A stretch of 64,000 bases of DNA from Begonia masoniana (GCA_022432975.1 CM039502.1:73737497-73801496), one strand, 5' to 3'. Counted from the first letter of the stretch, positions 22,477 to 34,730 are shown. Numbers and translations are program-made. The notes: generated from the letters alone by a model not told the origin.

Positions 22477-25350
22477 TGTCACGACCCTAATACTGTACCC
22501 TTATTTACCCTTAAATTACCGTACAAATTTTTCATTTTAAACTTAAAACCTAACTTTAAGCGGAAATTAAGTTAGAATTGAATCTATATTTTAAACCATT
22601 TAAAATAACTTAAAACAAATTAATACAACTTTAAAACATTTGATAAGGTAATTAATATTAAATCAGAAAAAGGAACATACACCTCACATTATCATTTAAC
22701 ATCGAACCCTCGATATCCATACGCCTTCCGAAATACCACTCCAAAACCGTCTCGAAACGCAACTATAATAAAGTACATTTTTATGAAAATAAACTGCGTG
22801 GTTCCGTTTGAAAGTTTAACATATCCCAAAACGTTTAAACCATTAACCAACAATAAAATGAGTTTCCAAACGTTTATAGATATCAAAATATAAACCTATC
22901 AACTAACAGAACCAAACATCCTAAAATGTCTATACAGAACCAAGCATTTTCAAAATACATTTTCAATACATTTAAAACATCAAATACAACCTATCAACTA
23001 CCAGTACCAAGCATCCTATAATATCTATACAACTGTCAGCCAAAACATCCCAAAATATCTCCAAACCCTCAAAATCTGTACATAACCACGGGTCGGTACA
23101 GCCTCGACTGCGCCAGCACACCACCGCAGCCATCCTCTGTCAACTGCATCATGCCTCAGGAGGAGGAACATCGTCCTCACCTGGATCCTCAATAACTAGG
23201 TCACCTACACCATACAATACACTATGAGATGAAATCCCAGTAAGCTCTACGTAAATGCGATGCATGCTGTGCTATGAGTTCATTAAACCATGCTTTATTT
23301 TTCTTTTATCTTGCTATGCAATGCACTATAGATGTCACCGAGATCCTATACCTTCTAACCGGAGAGAGCTCATCCAGCGGGCGGACTACTCTTTCCAGCT
23401 AGAAGAGGGGGGTACACGCTTACAACACGTACAGCCGTGCCTGAGCCCCACCTCGCGTGACCTGTAAACTGTATGCCCGAAGGCCTATATGCCCGAAGGC
23501 CAATGCTATGCTTTACGTTATCTTTAAATCTCTATGCGGAAATTCATTTTCATGTTTTTCTTTAAAACAAGTGATGCGTGAACAGTTCTCTATCATAAAG
23601 TAAACAAGCCATAACATGTACCATCAAGACTGTAAAAGCATAAACTATAAACTCCTAAGATCTAGCTACCCAAACCGAGCAAAACTAACTAAAGGCATCT
23701 CCAAAACTCCTCGAGACGACGTTCGACGTACGGTGTAGGCCAATCGGCCAAGAAGAATCACGAGAACTTACCTCGTGTGCGCTGAAACTCTAGCTCCATC
23801 CACGAGCGCTATTTGTCTGCAGCAAAATACGATAATCGTAATTAAAACGAATTCGAACTAATAACGTCCAAATTTAACAAAAACCTTAACTAAGAAATTT
23901 TCCTAAAATCTTAACTTAACCAATCGAAGTATTTAAACAACGATTAACGCTCGATAATTTAAAATCATAATTAACGAGTTTTTCTAAAAACCCGAAAATT
24001 CCCAAATTTTAACATTTCTCTCAATTCACTCTAACTCCGTCCAATAACGTTCAATACGTCCTTTATATCGTCAATTACTATAAACCTATTAATTTTGGAC
24101 CCTAATTTGGGTTCGGTAAAAACCGACCCGAAACTTCGAATGCGCATAACTTTCGCGTCGGTTATCGGAATCGAACGATTCCAGCGGCCACGCGCTCCTC
24201 TAATAACCTATTTTAACCTGTCAAAAGTAATTTTAAAACAAACGACCGTAGATAGGTCAAATGTCCAAAAAACCGAAACTGCCCTTAATCGAAAATTTAT
24301 CCCTTTCCAATTTTTCATCAAATTCCATCAATTTCCTCACCAATCAATCCCAATTAGCCTTAATTAGCCTAAATTAATCGAAAATACCGAATTACAATCA
24401 AAAACCCGAAGTGCCCTAAATCGGGAAAATTCCCCTTTTCGATTTTTTTATCGATTCACCTCCGATTCAACACCAATCAACTATCCTAACATCCAATTAG
24501 TATAATCCAAAGAGAATTTAAGGTTTTAAACCGGAAAACCCGAAATCCCCAATTCGGGATTCACTGAAATTCGCTCAAATTGAGCTCCCTGTTGCTCGGC
24601 GATCATTGCCGACGCGAAGCTCGGCAAGACGACGCCGAGAACAGCCGAAAAGGGCCGCCGATCGGAGCTCAACGGAGCTCGACATTCCCGGCCACAAACC
24701 GAGCAAGAACAGGGAAGAAACTCACCGGTTTTCGGTCGAGTCTGGCGCGGAAAGGTTGAACCGAACTCTGGCTTCAGCTCGCCGGAGTCCGCTCGTCTGA
24801 ACGGTGGCCGGAATCGTCGGTGTTCGTCGGAGGAGGCTCGGCGTCGCTCGTCGCTCGGGCTGTCGTCGGGCTCGCGGTGAAGGAATGGCGAACGACAGAA
24901 TGGTTTAACAAAATCATTCTGTCGTTTGTTATATATTTTTTTTTTATTAATTAATAATAATAATAGTAATAATAATAATAATAATATTAAAACCACTTCT
25001 TAACGAAACATTAATTTTGCCCTCTCGTGTTTTCGACCATTCGAATTTTCTCATTTCGCCAATAAATCCAACTTATTATCTGGGTTCTATTAAAACTGTC
25101 CGTTCGCAAATCGGACCTCGTTTGCTATTTTTTACTAAAACGTCATTTATCTCACGAAAAGCTTAATTGCTCGGAAGATAACGTTACTATTCCAAAAATT
25201 CCCAAATTTTCCTTAAAATTCCAATTAATTGTTGGGATCGTAGTGACGCTTTCTTTTCATAAAACGGACCTGATTTGACATAAATATAAAAATGTCATCC
25301 AATAATATAATAATAATATAATATACAAGTCCGTACAGCCGGGTATTACA
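22477..25350 (-). repeat. 3' LTR of gypsy B
   Basis: This LTR of 2,874 bp is nearly identical to 29,919-32,811. Differences include a variable number of 'tatatgcccgaaggcc' repeats near 23,480, a 4-bp indel near 23,088 and scattered substitutions. A GC-rich block (24,590-24,900) lies in its promoter-proximal half in element orientation and contains ORFs on both strands with no recognisable domain. Confidence 0.92.
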
Positions 25351-25390
25351 TTCTACCCACCTTATTTAGAATTTTGTCCACAAAATTAAA

Positions 25391-26956
25391 TCATACAAAC
25401 AAATCAGGATACTCGACCATCATATCTTGCTGTCGTTCCCACGTCGCTTCTTCCACCTCATGATTCCGCCATAGAACTTTAACTAGCGGAATTTCCTTGT
25501 TGCGCAAAACCTTGATGGAATACTCCAAAATACGTACCGGTCTCACCTCATAGCTCAAGGTAGGTTGTACCTCTATCTCTGTAGCCTCCACAATATGCGA
25601 CGGATCGCGCAAGCACTTCCGAAGCATAGATACATGAAATACGTCGTGGATACCCTCCATAGAAGCTGGAAGCTGCAGTCTATACGCCAGCTTCCCGATC
25701 CTCTTCAGAATAGGAAAGGGCCCCACATAACGAGGGTTTAGCTTACCCCTCCTTCCAAATCTCGCAATGCCCTTGAACGGAGAAACTTTGAGGTACACCT
25801 CATCACCTTCCTCGAACTCTAGCTCTCTCCGTCTAGTGTCAGCATAGCTCTTCTGCCTGCTCTGAGCTACCTCGATGCGCTGTCGGATAATGGCAATCTT
25901 CTCTGCCGTCTGCTGTAGGATCTCAGGACCAACGATGCTGGCCTCGCCAACCTCGTCCCAATACAGCGGAGATCTACACTTCCGACCATACAACGCCTCA
26001 TACGGAGCCATGCCAATCGTAGCCTGGAAGCTGTTGTTGTACGAGAACTCAATCAGAGGTAAATATCGGCTCCACGAGCCCTGAAACTCCAGCACACATG
26101 CTCTGAGCATATCCTCCAAAATCTAATTCGTCCTCTCAGTCTGTCCATCAGTCTGAGGATGAAATGCGGTGCTGAAATTAAGCTGATTCCCCATAGCCTT
26201 GTGTAGACTCTTCCAGAACTTCGAGGTAAATCTCGGATCACGATTTGAGACTATGGAAACTGGCACGCCGTGAAGTCTGACAATCTCCTGCACATATAGC
26301 TCGGCGAGCTGATCCATAGACGATGCCATCCTCACAGATAAGAAGTGGGCCGACTTTGTCAATCGGTCCACAATCACCCATACGCCATCATGGCCCTTCG
26401 TCGTCCTCGGGAGCCCCACAATAAAGTCCATAGAAATCTGCTCCCACTTCCACTCCGGAATCGGCAGTGGTAACAACGTTCCGGCAGGTCTCTGGTGCTC
26501 GGCCTTTACCCGCTGACATACTAGGCAGGTCTCAACATACTTGGCAACCTCCCTCTTCATGTTCGACCACCAGAAGTGCTGTTTCAAATCCCGGTATATC
26601 TTGGTACTTCCCGGGTGCACAGAATACGCCGAAGAATGTGCCTCGGCCAATATCTCCTTCCTCAGATCCTCGTCGCTAGGCACGTACCACCTATGCCTGA
26701 ACTTCAGAATACCATCCTCCGATAAATGGAAATCCGACGAGTCTCCCAATGTCATGCTGGATCGAAGCTCCATACACTCTGCATCACTCTGCTGTGCCTC
26801 ACGTATACGATCCAGAATAGTCGGCCTGAGTGAAATGTTGACAAGCATACTAGACAACTCTGCCACTACCTCCACATCGAATCTCTCAATCTCAGACCGC
26901 AGCGTAACTGACATCGCTGCCAATGAAGGCTGACTCGCAGAAGGTACTCTACTCAA
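25391..26956 (-). pseudogene. Gypsy B integrase with chromodomain-like tail
   Basis: From 26,956 downwards the frame encodes the end of RNase H, an HHCC zinc finger (HPGSTKIY... then CLVCQRVKAEH), and the integrase core (MDFIVGLPR; HPQTDGQTER). A stop at 26,123-26,125 follows, then the C-terminal part to 25,391 with the GPFPILKRIGKLAYRL block and a chromodomain-like end (VLWRNHEVEEATWE...YPDLF). The second catalytic aspartate, normally in VSDRDPRF, reads VSN, so the core is also catalytically damaged. The tail supports Tekay/Del-type chromovirus placement. The stop is consistent with CAG to TAG. Confidence 0.88.
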
Positions 26957-27028
26957 GGCATCAGCAACCTTGTTCGCCTTCCCCGGATGGTACTTGATAT
27001 CAAAATCATAATCTTTGACGAACTCAAG

Positions 27029-28414
27029 TCATCGTCTCTGTCGCATGTTCAGCTCCTTCTGCGTAAATAAGTACTTCAGGCTCTTGTGGTCAGAAAATAT
27101 CTCGCACTGCTGCCCATATAAATAATGTCTCCATATCTTCAGTGCGAAGACCACAGCTGCTAACTCAAGGTCGTGCGTAGGGTAATTCTGCTCGTACGGC
27201 TTCAACTGCCGAGAAGCATAAGCAATAACTTTCCCCTTCTGCATCAGCACACAACTGAGTCCCACTCCCGATGCATCGCAATAAATACTGTATCTGACAC
27301 CTTCAACAGGTAACGCCAGTACTGGAGCGGTGGTCAATCTCTGCTTTAAGTCCATAAAACTATCATCGCAAGCAGCCGACCATACAAACTTCTCGTTCTT
27401 CCGAGTCAATCGTGTAAGAGGAAGTGCAATTTTTGAGAATCCCTCAATAAACTTCCGATAATAGCCAGCTAATCTGAGAAATCCACGCACCTCACGTACG
27501 TTCTTCGGCTGTGGCCAATCTCTGACTGCCTGAACTTTGCTCGGATCAACAGAAACTCCGTCCTGTGATATGATATGACCAAGAAAACTGACCTGATCCA
27601 ACCAAAATTCACATTTAGAAAACTTCGGATACAACTGGTGCTGGCATAGGGTCCTCAGAACTATCCTCAAGTGCTCCTCGTGTTCTTCCTTCGTCTTAGA
27701 ATATACCAGAATGTCGTCGATGAAAACCACCACGAACTTGTCCAGATACTCCTTGAAGACACGGTTCATCAGATCCATAAACGCTGCAGGGGCATTAGTA
27801 AGTCCAAAAGACATGACAAGGAACTCATAATGCCCATACCTCGTTCGGAATGCCGTCTTCGGTATATCATCCATCCGAACCTTCAGCTGATTGTAACCCG
27901 AGCGTAGATCAATCCTCGAGAATACTCGGGCACCCTGTAGCTGATCAAACAAGTCGTCAATACGGGGCAGTGGATACTTGTTCTTCACCGTGAGCTTATT
28001 CAGCTCCCTGTAATCAATGCACATCCTGAGGGTCCCATCTTTCTTCTTGACGAATAGAACAGGAGCACCCCAGGGTGAAACACTGGGTCGAATAAACCCC
28101 TTCTCTAACAGCTCATCAAGCTGAGTCCTCAGCTCTCTCAACTCAGCTGGTGCTAACCGATACGGGTTCTTGAACCTCGACGCAGAGTTAGGATAGACAT
28201 CAATAGTGAACTCGATCTCCCGGTCTGGGGGTAACCCGGGAAGATCATCAAGAAAGATCCCAGAGAACTCTCTGACAATAGGAATGTCGCTCGGCTTCAA
28301 TCCGCTGAGCAACTGGCAATCAAAGACAGAGGCCAAATAAATCGAGCACGCACCTTTGAACTGCTCGTTGACCATCATGGAATAAGAGATAGGCGAGCTA
28401 CTCAATCTGCTCAT
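27029..28414 (-). pseudogene. Gypsy B reverse transcriptase and RNase H
   Basis: This long open frame of 461 residues covers RT and most of RNase H. Visible are the RT entry block near residue 100-180 ([33 protein letters not shown]), the catalytic FIDD at residues 231-234, and the RNase H motif YCDAS around residue 380 with [14 protein letters not shown] near the end. It stops at TGA 27,029-27,031, where the homologous position is normally Trp, so a single G-to-A change ended it. Downstream sequence continues in frame toward integrase. It is the best-preserved RT in the window. Confidence 0.9.
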
Positions 28415-28436
28415 CGCCTGATAAGAAAACTCAGCT

Positions 28437-29441
28437 TTACCCGGAGGTCGAAAGGTGACAATCCCGGATCGACATTCGATGGTGGCGAAGTGCTGTTATA
28501 GCCAATCCATCCTCGATGCCCATAACAATAAGGCGAGCAGAAAGAGTACGGTCCCCAATCGAGATAATACTCCCCTGGACTACACGGCTTGACTGCATAC
28601 GCTCTCCTGAAGGTAGCATCACGCTATACTCGCACTCTGCTAACTCAGGCGCAAGCCTCAATCTCGACACACAAGTGGTGGAAACAAAAGAATGTGTAGC
28701 CCCCGTGTCTAATAAAGAAAATACAGGGACACCAGTAACCAATATAGTACCTGCAATCACGGCAGGCTGAGCCTCATCATCAACGTCGCCAGGCTCAATA
28801 AAAGCAAAGATCCTCGGCATAACTCTCCTCTGATCACCGCCTGACTGATCTCGGCCGGGCTTCGGGCAATCTCTAGCAAAATGGCCCGGGTCTCCACATC
28901 GATAACACACACCCGTGCCCAATCTACACTAGCCACTGTGCTCCCTCTGACACTTAGGGCAAACAGGTGCCTGAGAAGCCACTTGAACTTGCTTCCCCTT
29001 TCCCCGATCGTTACCTCCCTCGAGAGGTCTCTTCACACCCCTAGGCTGCTGCTGGGGCTGTGCTCTCGGCTGCCAACCTCTACTCAGCGACTGAGGTCGG
29101 ATCTCACGGAAGAAGCCCTTAGATGGCTCCCTCGGTCTAGCAGAACTCTGCTCCACAGCCTCAATATCAAGAGCTCTAGCCACAATATCGTCGTAGGATA
29201 CATGTCGTACCCCAGATATGGTAAGGCGCATCCGGAACTCCTGACTAAGTCCCTGTAAAAACCGACGCACCTTGTCTTCGTTAACGCTAACCTGCCGTGG
29301 TGCAAATCGAGAAAGCGCCTCAAACCTCCTCACATACTCGGCAATCGATCCTATCTGCCGTAACTGCATAAACTCAACCATCTTCGCCTCTCGTACGGTA
29401 TGGCTGAAATATTTGTCATAGAATAACTCTCTGATACCATT
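28437..29441 (-). pseudogene. Gypsy B gag (N-terminus lost) and protease
   Basis: Gag starts abruptly at about 29,430 within the phrase RELFYDKYF; the first roughly 100 residues are missing and replaced by Cassandra sequence. The capsid C-terminus follows (to 28,932), then a TAG at 28,929-28,931, a zinc knuckle CYRCGDPGHFARDC (near 28,865-28,910) and the protease active site LLDTGATHSF (near 28,690). A frame-disrupting deletion near 28,500 removes the segment before the usual MDWL motif. The frame then leads into the RT ORF. Confidence 0.88.
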
Positions 29442-29918
29442 TGTAACGACCCCTTATCCCAGCAAGATATTGTCCGCTCTGGGGATTGGGTCGTAGCCCA
29501 ATATCCTCCCCTCACGGCTTTGTTTGGCGAGAACTTCCCGGAAGGTCACCCAACCTGGAATTGCTCTCGCCGAAGCACTCTTAACTTCGGAGTTCTTACG
29601 GGATCCGTTGCCAATCGTGCTCCAAAACGCGTCTTGCTATGTTGGGAGGGTCTCTTTACATATGTTTCATTTCCATATACTTTCCCAAGCGATGTGAGAT
29701 TGTGACAACCCCCTCTTTATGACCCGGGATTCGCCTATACTCGAGTCCGGGATTCGCCTACACTCGGCTTAGGTCCCGAGGTTTGCCCCGCAACCCGAGG
29801 TTTACCCCGCAGTCGTACACATACGTTCACATTCGGGTCATCACAATCACCCCCCTCGGGGGCCCAACGTCCTCGTTGGCCACATTTTCGATTGGGTACA
29901 GGCTCTGATACCATAAAT
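29442..29918 (-). mobile_element. Cassandra LTR plus internal segment captured inside gypsy B
   Basis: In plus view the Cassandra LTR runs 29,442-29,845 (TGTAACGACC...GGGTCATCACA). The Cassandra internal segment follows (PPT-like 'atcacccccctcgggggccc', then 'gggtacaggctctgatacca'), ending at the 5' LTR of B. PBS sequences flank the unit on both sides (about 29,429-29,440 and 29,902-29,913). There is only one Cassandra LTR and no target duplication, so this is not a simple insertion. It contains a 5S-like segment (29,528-29,606). Confidence 0.85.
29528..29606 (-). other. 5S rRNA-derived segment in Cassandra LTR (best-preserved copy)
   Basis: On the minus strand the segment reads as the middle and 3' part of plant 5S rRNA: 'aagaactccgaagttaagag', then 'tgcttcggcgagag', then 'ggttgggtgacc'. 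These correspond to the internal promoter boxes A, IE and C of 5S genes, with substitutions. It is part of a retroelement LTR, not a 5S gene. Confidence 0.85.
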
Positions 29919-32811
29919 TGTCACGACCCTAATACTGTACCCTTATTTACCCTTAAATTACCGTACAAATTTTTCATTTTAAACTTAAAACCTAACTTTA
30001 AGCGGAAATTAAGTTAGAATTGAATCTATATTTTAAACCATTTAAAATAACTTAAAACAAATTAATACAACTTTAAAACATTTGATAAGGTAATTAATAT
30101 TAAATCAGAAAAAGGAACATACACCTCACATTATCATTTAACATCGAACCCTCGATATCCATACGCCTTCCGAAATACCACTCCAAAACCGTCTCGAAAC
30201 GCAACTATAATAAAGTACATTTTTATGAAAATAAACTGCGTGGTTCCGTTTGAAAGTTTAACATATCCCAAAACGTTTAAACCATTAACCAACAATAAAA
30301 TGAGTTTCCAAACGTTTATAGATATCAAAATATAAACCTATCAACTAACAGAACCAAACATCCTAAAATGTCTATACAAAACCAAGCATTTTCAAAATAC
30401 ATTTTCAATACATTTAAAACATCAAATACAACCTATCAACTACCAGTACCAAGCATCCTATAATATCTATACAACTGTCAGCCAAAACATCCCAAAATAT
30501 CTCCAAACCCTCAAAATCTGTACATACTTCCCCACGGGTCGGTATAGCCTCGACTGCGCCAGCACACCACCGCAGCCATCCTCTGTCAACTGCATCATGC
30601 CTCAGGAGGAGGAACATCGTCCTCACCTGGATCCTCAATAACTAGGTCACCTACACCATACAATACACTATGAGATGAAATCCCAGTAAGCTCTACGTAA
30701 ATGCGATGCATGCTGTGCTATGAGTTCATTAAACCATGCTTTATTTTTCTTTTATCTTGCTATGCAATGCACTATAGGTGTCACCGAGATCCTATACCTT
30801 CTAACCGGAGAGAGCTCATCCAGCGGGCGGACTACTCTTTCCAGCTAGAAGAGGGGGGTACACGCTTACAACACGTACAGCCGTGCCTGAGCCCCACCTC
30901 GCGTGACCTGTAAACTGTATGCCCGAAAGCCTATATGCCCGAAGGCCTATATGCCCGAAGGCCTGTATGCCCGAAGGCCAATGCTATGCTTTACGTTATC
31001 TTTAAATCTCTGTGCGGAAATTCATTTTCATGTTTTTCTTTAAAACAAGTGATGCGTGAACAGTTCTCTATCATAAAGTAAACAAGCCATAACATGTACC
31101 ATCAAGACTGTAAAAGCATAAACTATAAACTCCTAAGACCTAGCTACCCAAACCGAGCAAAACTAACTAAAGGCATCTCCAAAACTCCTCGAGACGACGT
31201 TCGACGTACGGTGTAGGCCAATCGGCCAAGAAGAATCACGAGAACTTACCTCGTGTGCGCTGAAACTCTAGCTCCATCCACGAGCGCTGTTTGTCTGCAG
31301 CAAAATACGATAATCGTAATTAAAACGAATTCGAACTAATAACGTCCAAATTTAACAAAAACCTTAACTAAGAAATTTTCCTAAAATCTTAACCTAACCA
31401 ATCGAAGTATTTAAACAATGATTAACGCTCGATAATTTAAAATCATAATTAACGAGTTTTTCTAAAAACCCGAAAATTCCCAAATTTTAACATTTCTCTC
31501 AATTCACTCTAACTCCATCCAATAACGTTCAATACGTCCTTTATATCGTCAATTACTATAAACCTATTAATTTTGGACCCTAATTTGGATTCGGTAAAAA
31601 CCGACCCGAAACTTCGAACGCGCATAACTTTCGCGTCGGTTATCGGAATCGAACGATTCCAGTGGCCACGCGCTCCTCTAATAACCTATTTTAACCTGTC
31701 AAAAGTAATTTTAAAACAAACGACCGTAGATAGGTCAAATGTCCAAAAAACCGAAACTGCCCTTAATCGAAAATTTATCCCTTTCCAATTTTTCATCAAA
31801 TTCCATCAATTTCCTCACCAATCAATCCCAATTAGCCTTAATTAGCCTAAATTAATCGAAAATACCGAATTACAATCAAAAACCCGAAGTGCCCTAAATC
31901 GGGAAAATTCCCCTTTTCGATTTTTTTATCGATTCACCTCCGATTCAACACCAATCAACTATCCTAACATCCAATTAGTATAATCCAAAGAGAATTTAAG
32001 GTTTTAAACCGGAAAACCCGAAATCCCCAATTCGGGATTCACTGAAATTCGCTCAAATTGAGCTCCCTGTTGCTCGGCGATCATTGCCGACGCGAAGCTC
32101 GGCAAGACGACGCCGAGAACAGCCGAAAAGGGCCGCCGATCGGAGCTCAACGGAGCTCGACATTCCCGGCCACAAACCGAGCAAGAACAGGGAAGAAACT
32201 CACCGGTTTTCGGTCGAGTCTGGCGCGGAAAGGTTGAACCGAACTCTGGCTTCAGCTCGCCGGAGTCCGCTCGTCTGAACGGTGGCCGGAATCGTCGGTG
32301 TTCGTCGGAGGAGGCTCGGCGTCGCTCGTCGCTCGGGCTGTCGTCGGGCTCGCGGTGAAGGAATGGCGAACGACAGAATGGTTTAACAAAACCATTCTGT
32401 CGTTTGTTATATATTTTTTTTATTAACTAATAATAATAATAATAATATTAAAACCACTTCTTAACGAAACATTAATTTTGCCCTCTCGTGTTTTCGACCA
32501 TTTGAATTTTCTCATTTCGCCAATAAATCCAACTTATTATCTGGGTTCTATTAAAACCGTCCGTTCGCAAATCGGACCTCGTTTGCTATTTTTTACTAAA
32601 ACGTCATTTATCTCACGAAAAGCTTAATTGCTCGGAATATAACGTTACTATTCCAAAAATTCCCAAATTTTTCTTAAAATTCCAATTAATCGTTGGGATC
32701 GTAGTGACGCTTTCTTTTCATAAAACGGACCTGATTTGACATAAATATAAAAATATCATCCAATAATATAATAATAATATAATATACAAGTCCGTACAGC
32801 CGGGTATTACA
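29919..32811 (-). repeat. 5' LTR of gypsy B
   Basis: This LTR of 2,893 bp is nearly identical to the 3' LTR (22,477-25,350), with extra copies of the 'tatatgcccgaaggcc' unit near 30,925-30,980. It is followed by target duplication GGTTG. Confidence 0.92.
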
Positions 32812-33357
32812 GGTTGCATCTTAGCTACAGTAGCTAGAATATTATATTTTGTATTGTGGCTGTTTTGAGATATTATTGCTTAATTTATTGCTTAAGCTTT
32901 GTTTAAGACATTAGAAACTAAGTTTGATCCTTTAAAATAAATGTCCACAAAAAGAGAAACATACTATAACTTATTGTGGCTGTTTTGAGATATTATTGCT
33001 TAATTTATTGCTTAAGCTTTGTTTAAGACATTAGAAACTAAGTTTGATCCTTTAAAATAAATGTCCACAAAAAGAGAAACATACTATAACTATAATCGGT
33101 ATCCTAATGAACAAATATTATCAATGACCTTCCTCATGAGACAAAAATCAACATGATTTGCATGTACATAGATATTTTGATGATTATAGAGATAAAAAAT
33201 GATAACAACTATTATCTAGATTTTTATGGCATGGCAAAAGATAACCGAACTACTTTAAGAACAAAAAATAATATTTCAAAAGGACACTTTGGAAAATAAA
33301 TTTGATGATCTTATATAATATCCCTTCTTTAGAGGATTCATTCACAGGGACAAATAT
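32812..33357 (+). mobile_element. Element D internal region, continuation after gypsy B
   Basis: D resumes at the duplicated GGTTG. The segment has a direct duplication of 120 bp (32,853-32,972 and 32,973-33,092). Its inverted counterpart lies at 46,013-46,480, where the duplication is absent. The last part, up to 'ggattcattcacagggacaa', is in frame with the gag-like scrap that resumes beyond the Cassandra cluster. Confidence 0.7.
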
Positions 33358-34571
33358 TCTCCTCACGGCTTTGTTTGGCAAGAACTTCCCAGTCGGTCAC
33401 CCAACCTGGTACTACTTTCGCCGAAGCACTTTTAATTTCAGAGTTCTTATGAGATTATGACGACCTCTTTTTCTACAACCGAACCCTCTGGCCCAAGTTC
33501 AACCTGAGATCCGCGGAGTTTTAAACCCAGCATGTCACCCTCCGCCCAAGTCCCACTTAGGATTCGCGGAGTGGGTGGTTCCTCCTCATACGTGTCCATT
33601 TGGGTCATCACAATCACCCCCCTCGGGGGCCCAACGTCCTCGTTGGCCACATTTTCGGTTGGGTACAGGCTCTGATACCATTTGTAACGACTCCTTTTTC
33701 CAGCAAGATATTGTCCACTCTGGGGATTGGACCATAGCCCAATATCCTCCCCTCACGGCTTTGTTTGGCGAGGACTTCTCAGTCGGTCACCCAACCTGGT
33801 ACTACTCTCGCCGAAGCACTTTTAATTTCGGAGTTCTTATGGGATCCGTTGTCAATTGTGCTCTAAAACGCGTCTTACTATTTTGAGAGGGTTTCCTTAC
33901 ATATGTTTTAATTCCACATACTTTCCCAAGCGATGTGGGATTGTGACGACCCCATTTTCTACAACCGAATCCTCCGGCCCAAGTCCAACCCAGGATCTGC
34001 GGAGTTTTAACTCAGCATGTCACCCTCCGGTTCAAGTCCCACTCGGGATTCGCGGAGCACTGGATGGTTCCTCCTCATACGTGTTCATTTGGGTCATCAT
34101 AATCACCCCCCCCTTGGGGGCCGTACGTCCTCGTTGGCCACATTTTCGGTTGGGTACAGGCTCTGATACCATTTGTAACGACTCCTTTTCCCAGTATGAT
34201 ATTGTCAACTCTGGGGATTGGGTCGTAGCCCCTCCTCTCGCGGCTTTGTTTGGCGAGGACCTCCCAGTCGTTCACCCAACCTGGGAAGCACTTTTAACTT
34301 CTGAGTTCTTATGGGATCCATTGCCAATTGTGCTCCAAAACGCGTCTTACTATCTTGGGAGGGTTTCCTTATATGTTTTATTTTTACATACTTCCCAAAG
34401 CGATGGGGGATTGTGACGACCCTCTTTTCTACGACCGAACCCTCCGGCCCAAGTTTAACTTGGGATCCGCGAAGTTTTAACCTAGTATGTCACCCTTCGG
34501 CCCAAGTCCCACTCGGGATTCGCAAAGCACTGGGTGGTTCCTCCTCATACGTGTCCATTCGGGTCATCACA
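33358..34571 (-). mobile_element. Cassandra TRIM cluster, three LTRs (left arm)
   Basis: In plus view: a truncated LTR 33,358-33,612, an internal segment, LTR 33,683-34,101, an internal segment, and LTR 34,174-34,571. Each internal segment is only about 70 bp and holds a PPT-like 'atcacccccctcggggg' and a PBS (gctctgatacca). Each full LTR contains a 5S-like block on the minus strand (for example 33,770-33,848). The cluster is flanked by AATAT at 33,353-33,357 and 34,572-34,576. The shape LTR-int-LTR-int-LTR fits unequal recombination of a TRIM. The inverted partner is 44,996-46,007. Confidence 0.85.
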
Positions 34572-34730
34572 AATATTATGCTTGGATTGAATTGGTGGAA
34601 GATCACTTCTATTTCAGTTATGAGGATTGGCCTATAAGAAATTAACTAGTTATGTTAAGGATTGGTGGAATGGTCTTTTAGAAGAAGAAGTGGAAGTTTC
34701 GTCCGGATGTGAAGCACTTTTACATGATTC
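34572..34730 (+). pseudogene. Gag-like scrap (left arm)
   Basis: The sequence encodes a fragment with YYAWIELVEDHF and then KDWWNGLLEEE, resembling the central Retrotrans_gag block (aromatic stretch, then a WW pair). It carries a deletion of about 33 bp relative to the inverted copy at 44,850-44,995. It is probably part of element D's gag, since the frame is continuous with 33,330-33,357 when Cassandra is removed. Assignment to a clade is not possible. Confidence 0.5.

Larger units (their letters stand above)
22477..32811 (-). mobile_element. Gypsy element B, complete LTR to LTR, TSD GGTTG
   Basis: The 10.3-kb Ty3/gypsy element has LTRs 22,477-25,350 and 29,919-32,811 (TGTCACGACC...GGGTATTACA in plus view) and a 5-bp duplication GGTTG at 22,472-22,476 and 32,812-32,816. 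It interrupts element D. The internal region has gag-pol in minus orientation at 25,391-29,441. Between gag and the 5' LTR is a Cassandra unit (29,442-29,918) rather than a normal leader. The two LTRs look about 99% identical by eye, so insertion is recent. The gag N-terminus is absent, so B could not be autonomous. Confidence 0.93.

Noticed and set aside
24526..24996. 156-codon ORF and overlapping opposite-strand ORF in a GC-rich block (repeated at 32,084-32,278)
   Set aside because: It lies within the LTR of gypsy B, is present in both LTRs, is open on both strands by base composition, and shows no domain.
29528..29606. A 5S rRNA gene (also 33,770-33,848, 45,672-45,746)
   Set aside because: The 5S first third and flanks are absent, box sequences are mutated, and each copy sits inside a Cassandra LTR next to a PBS.
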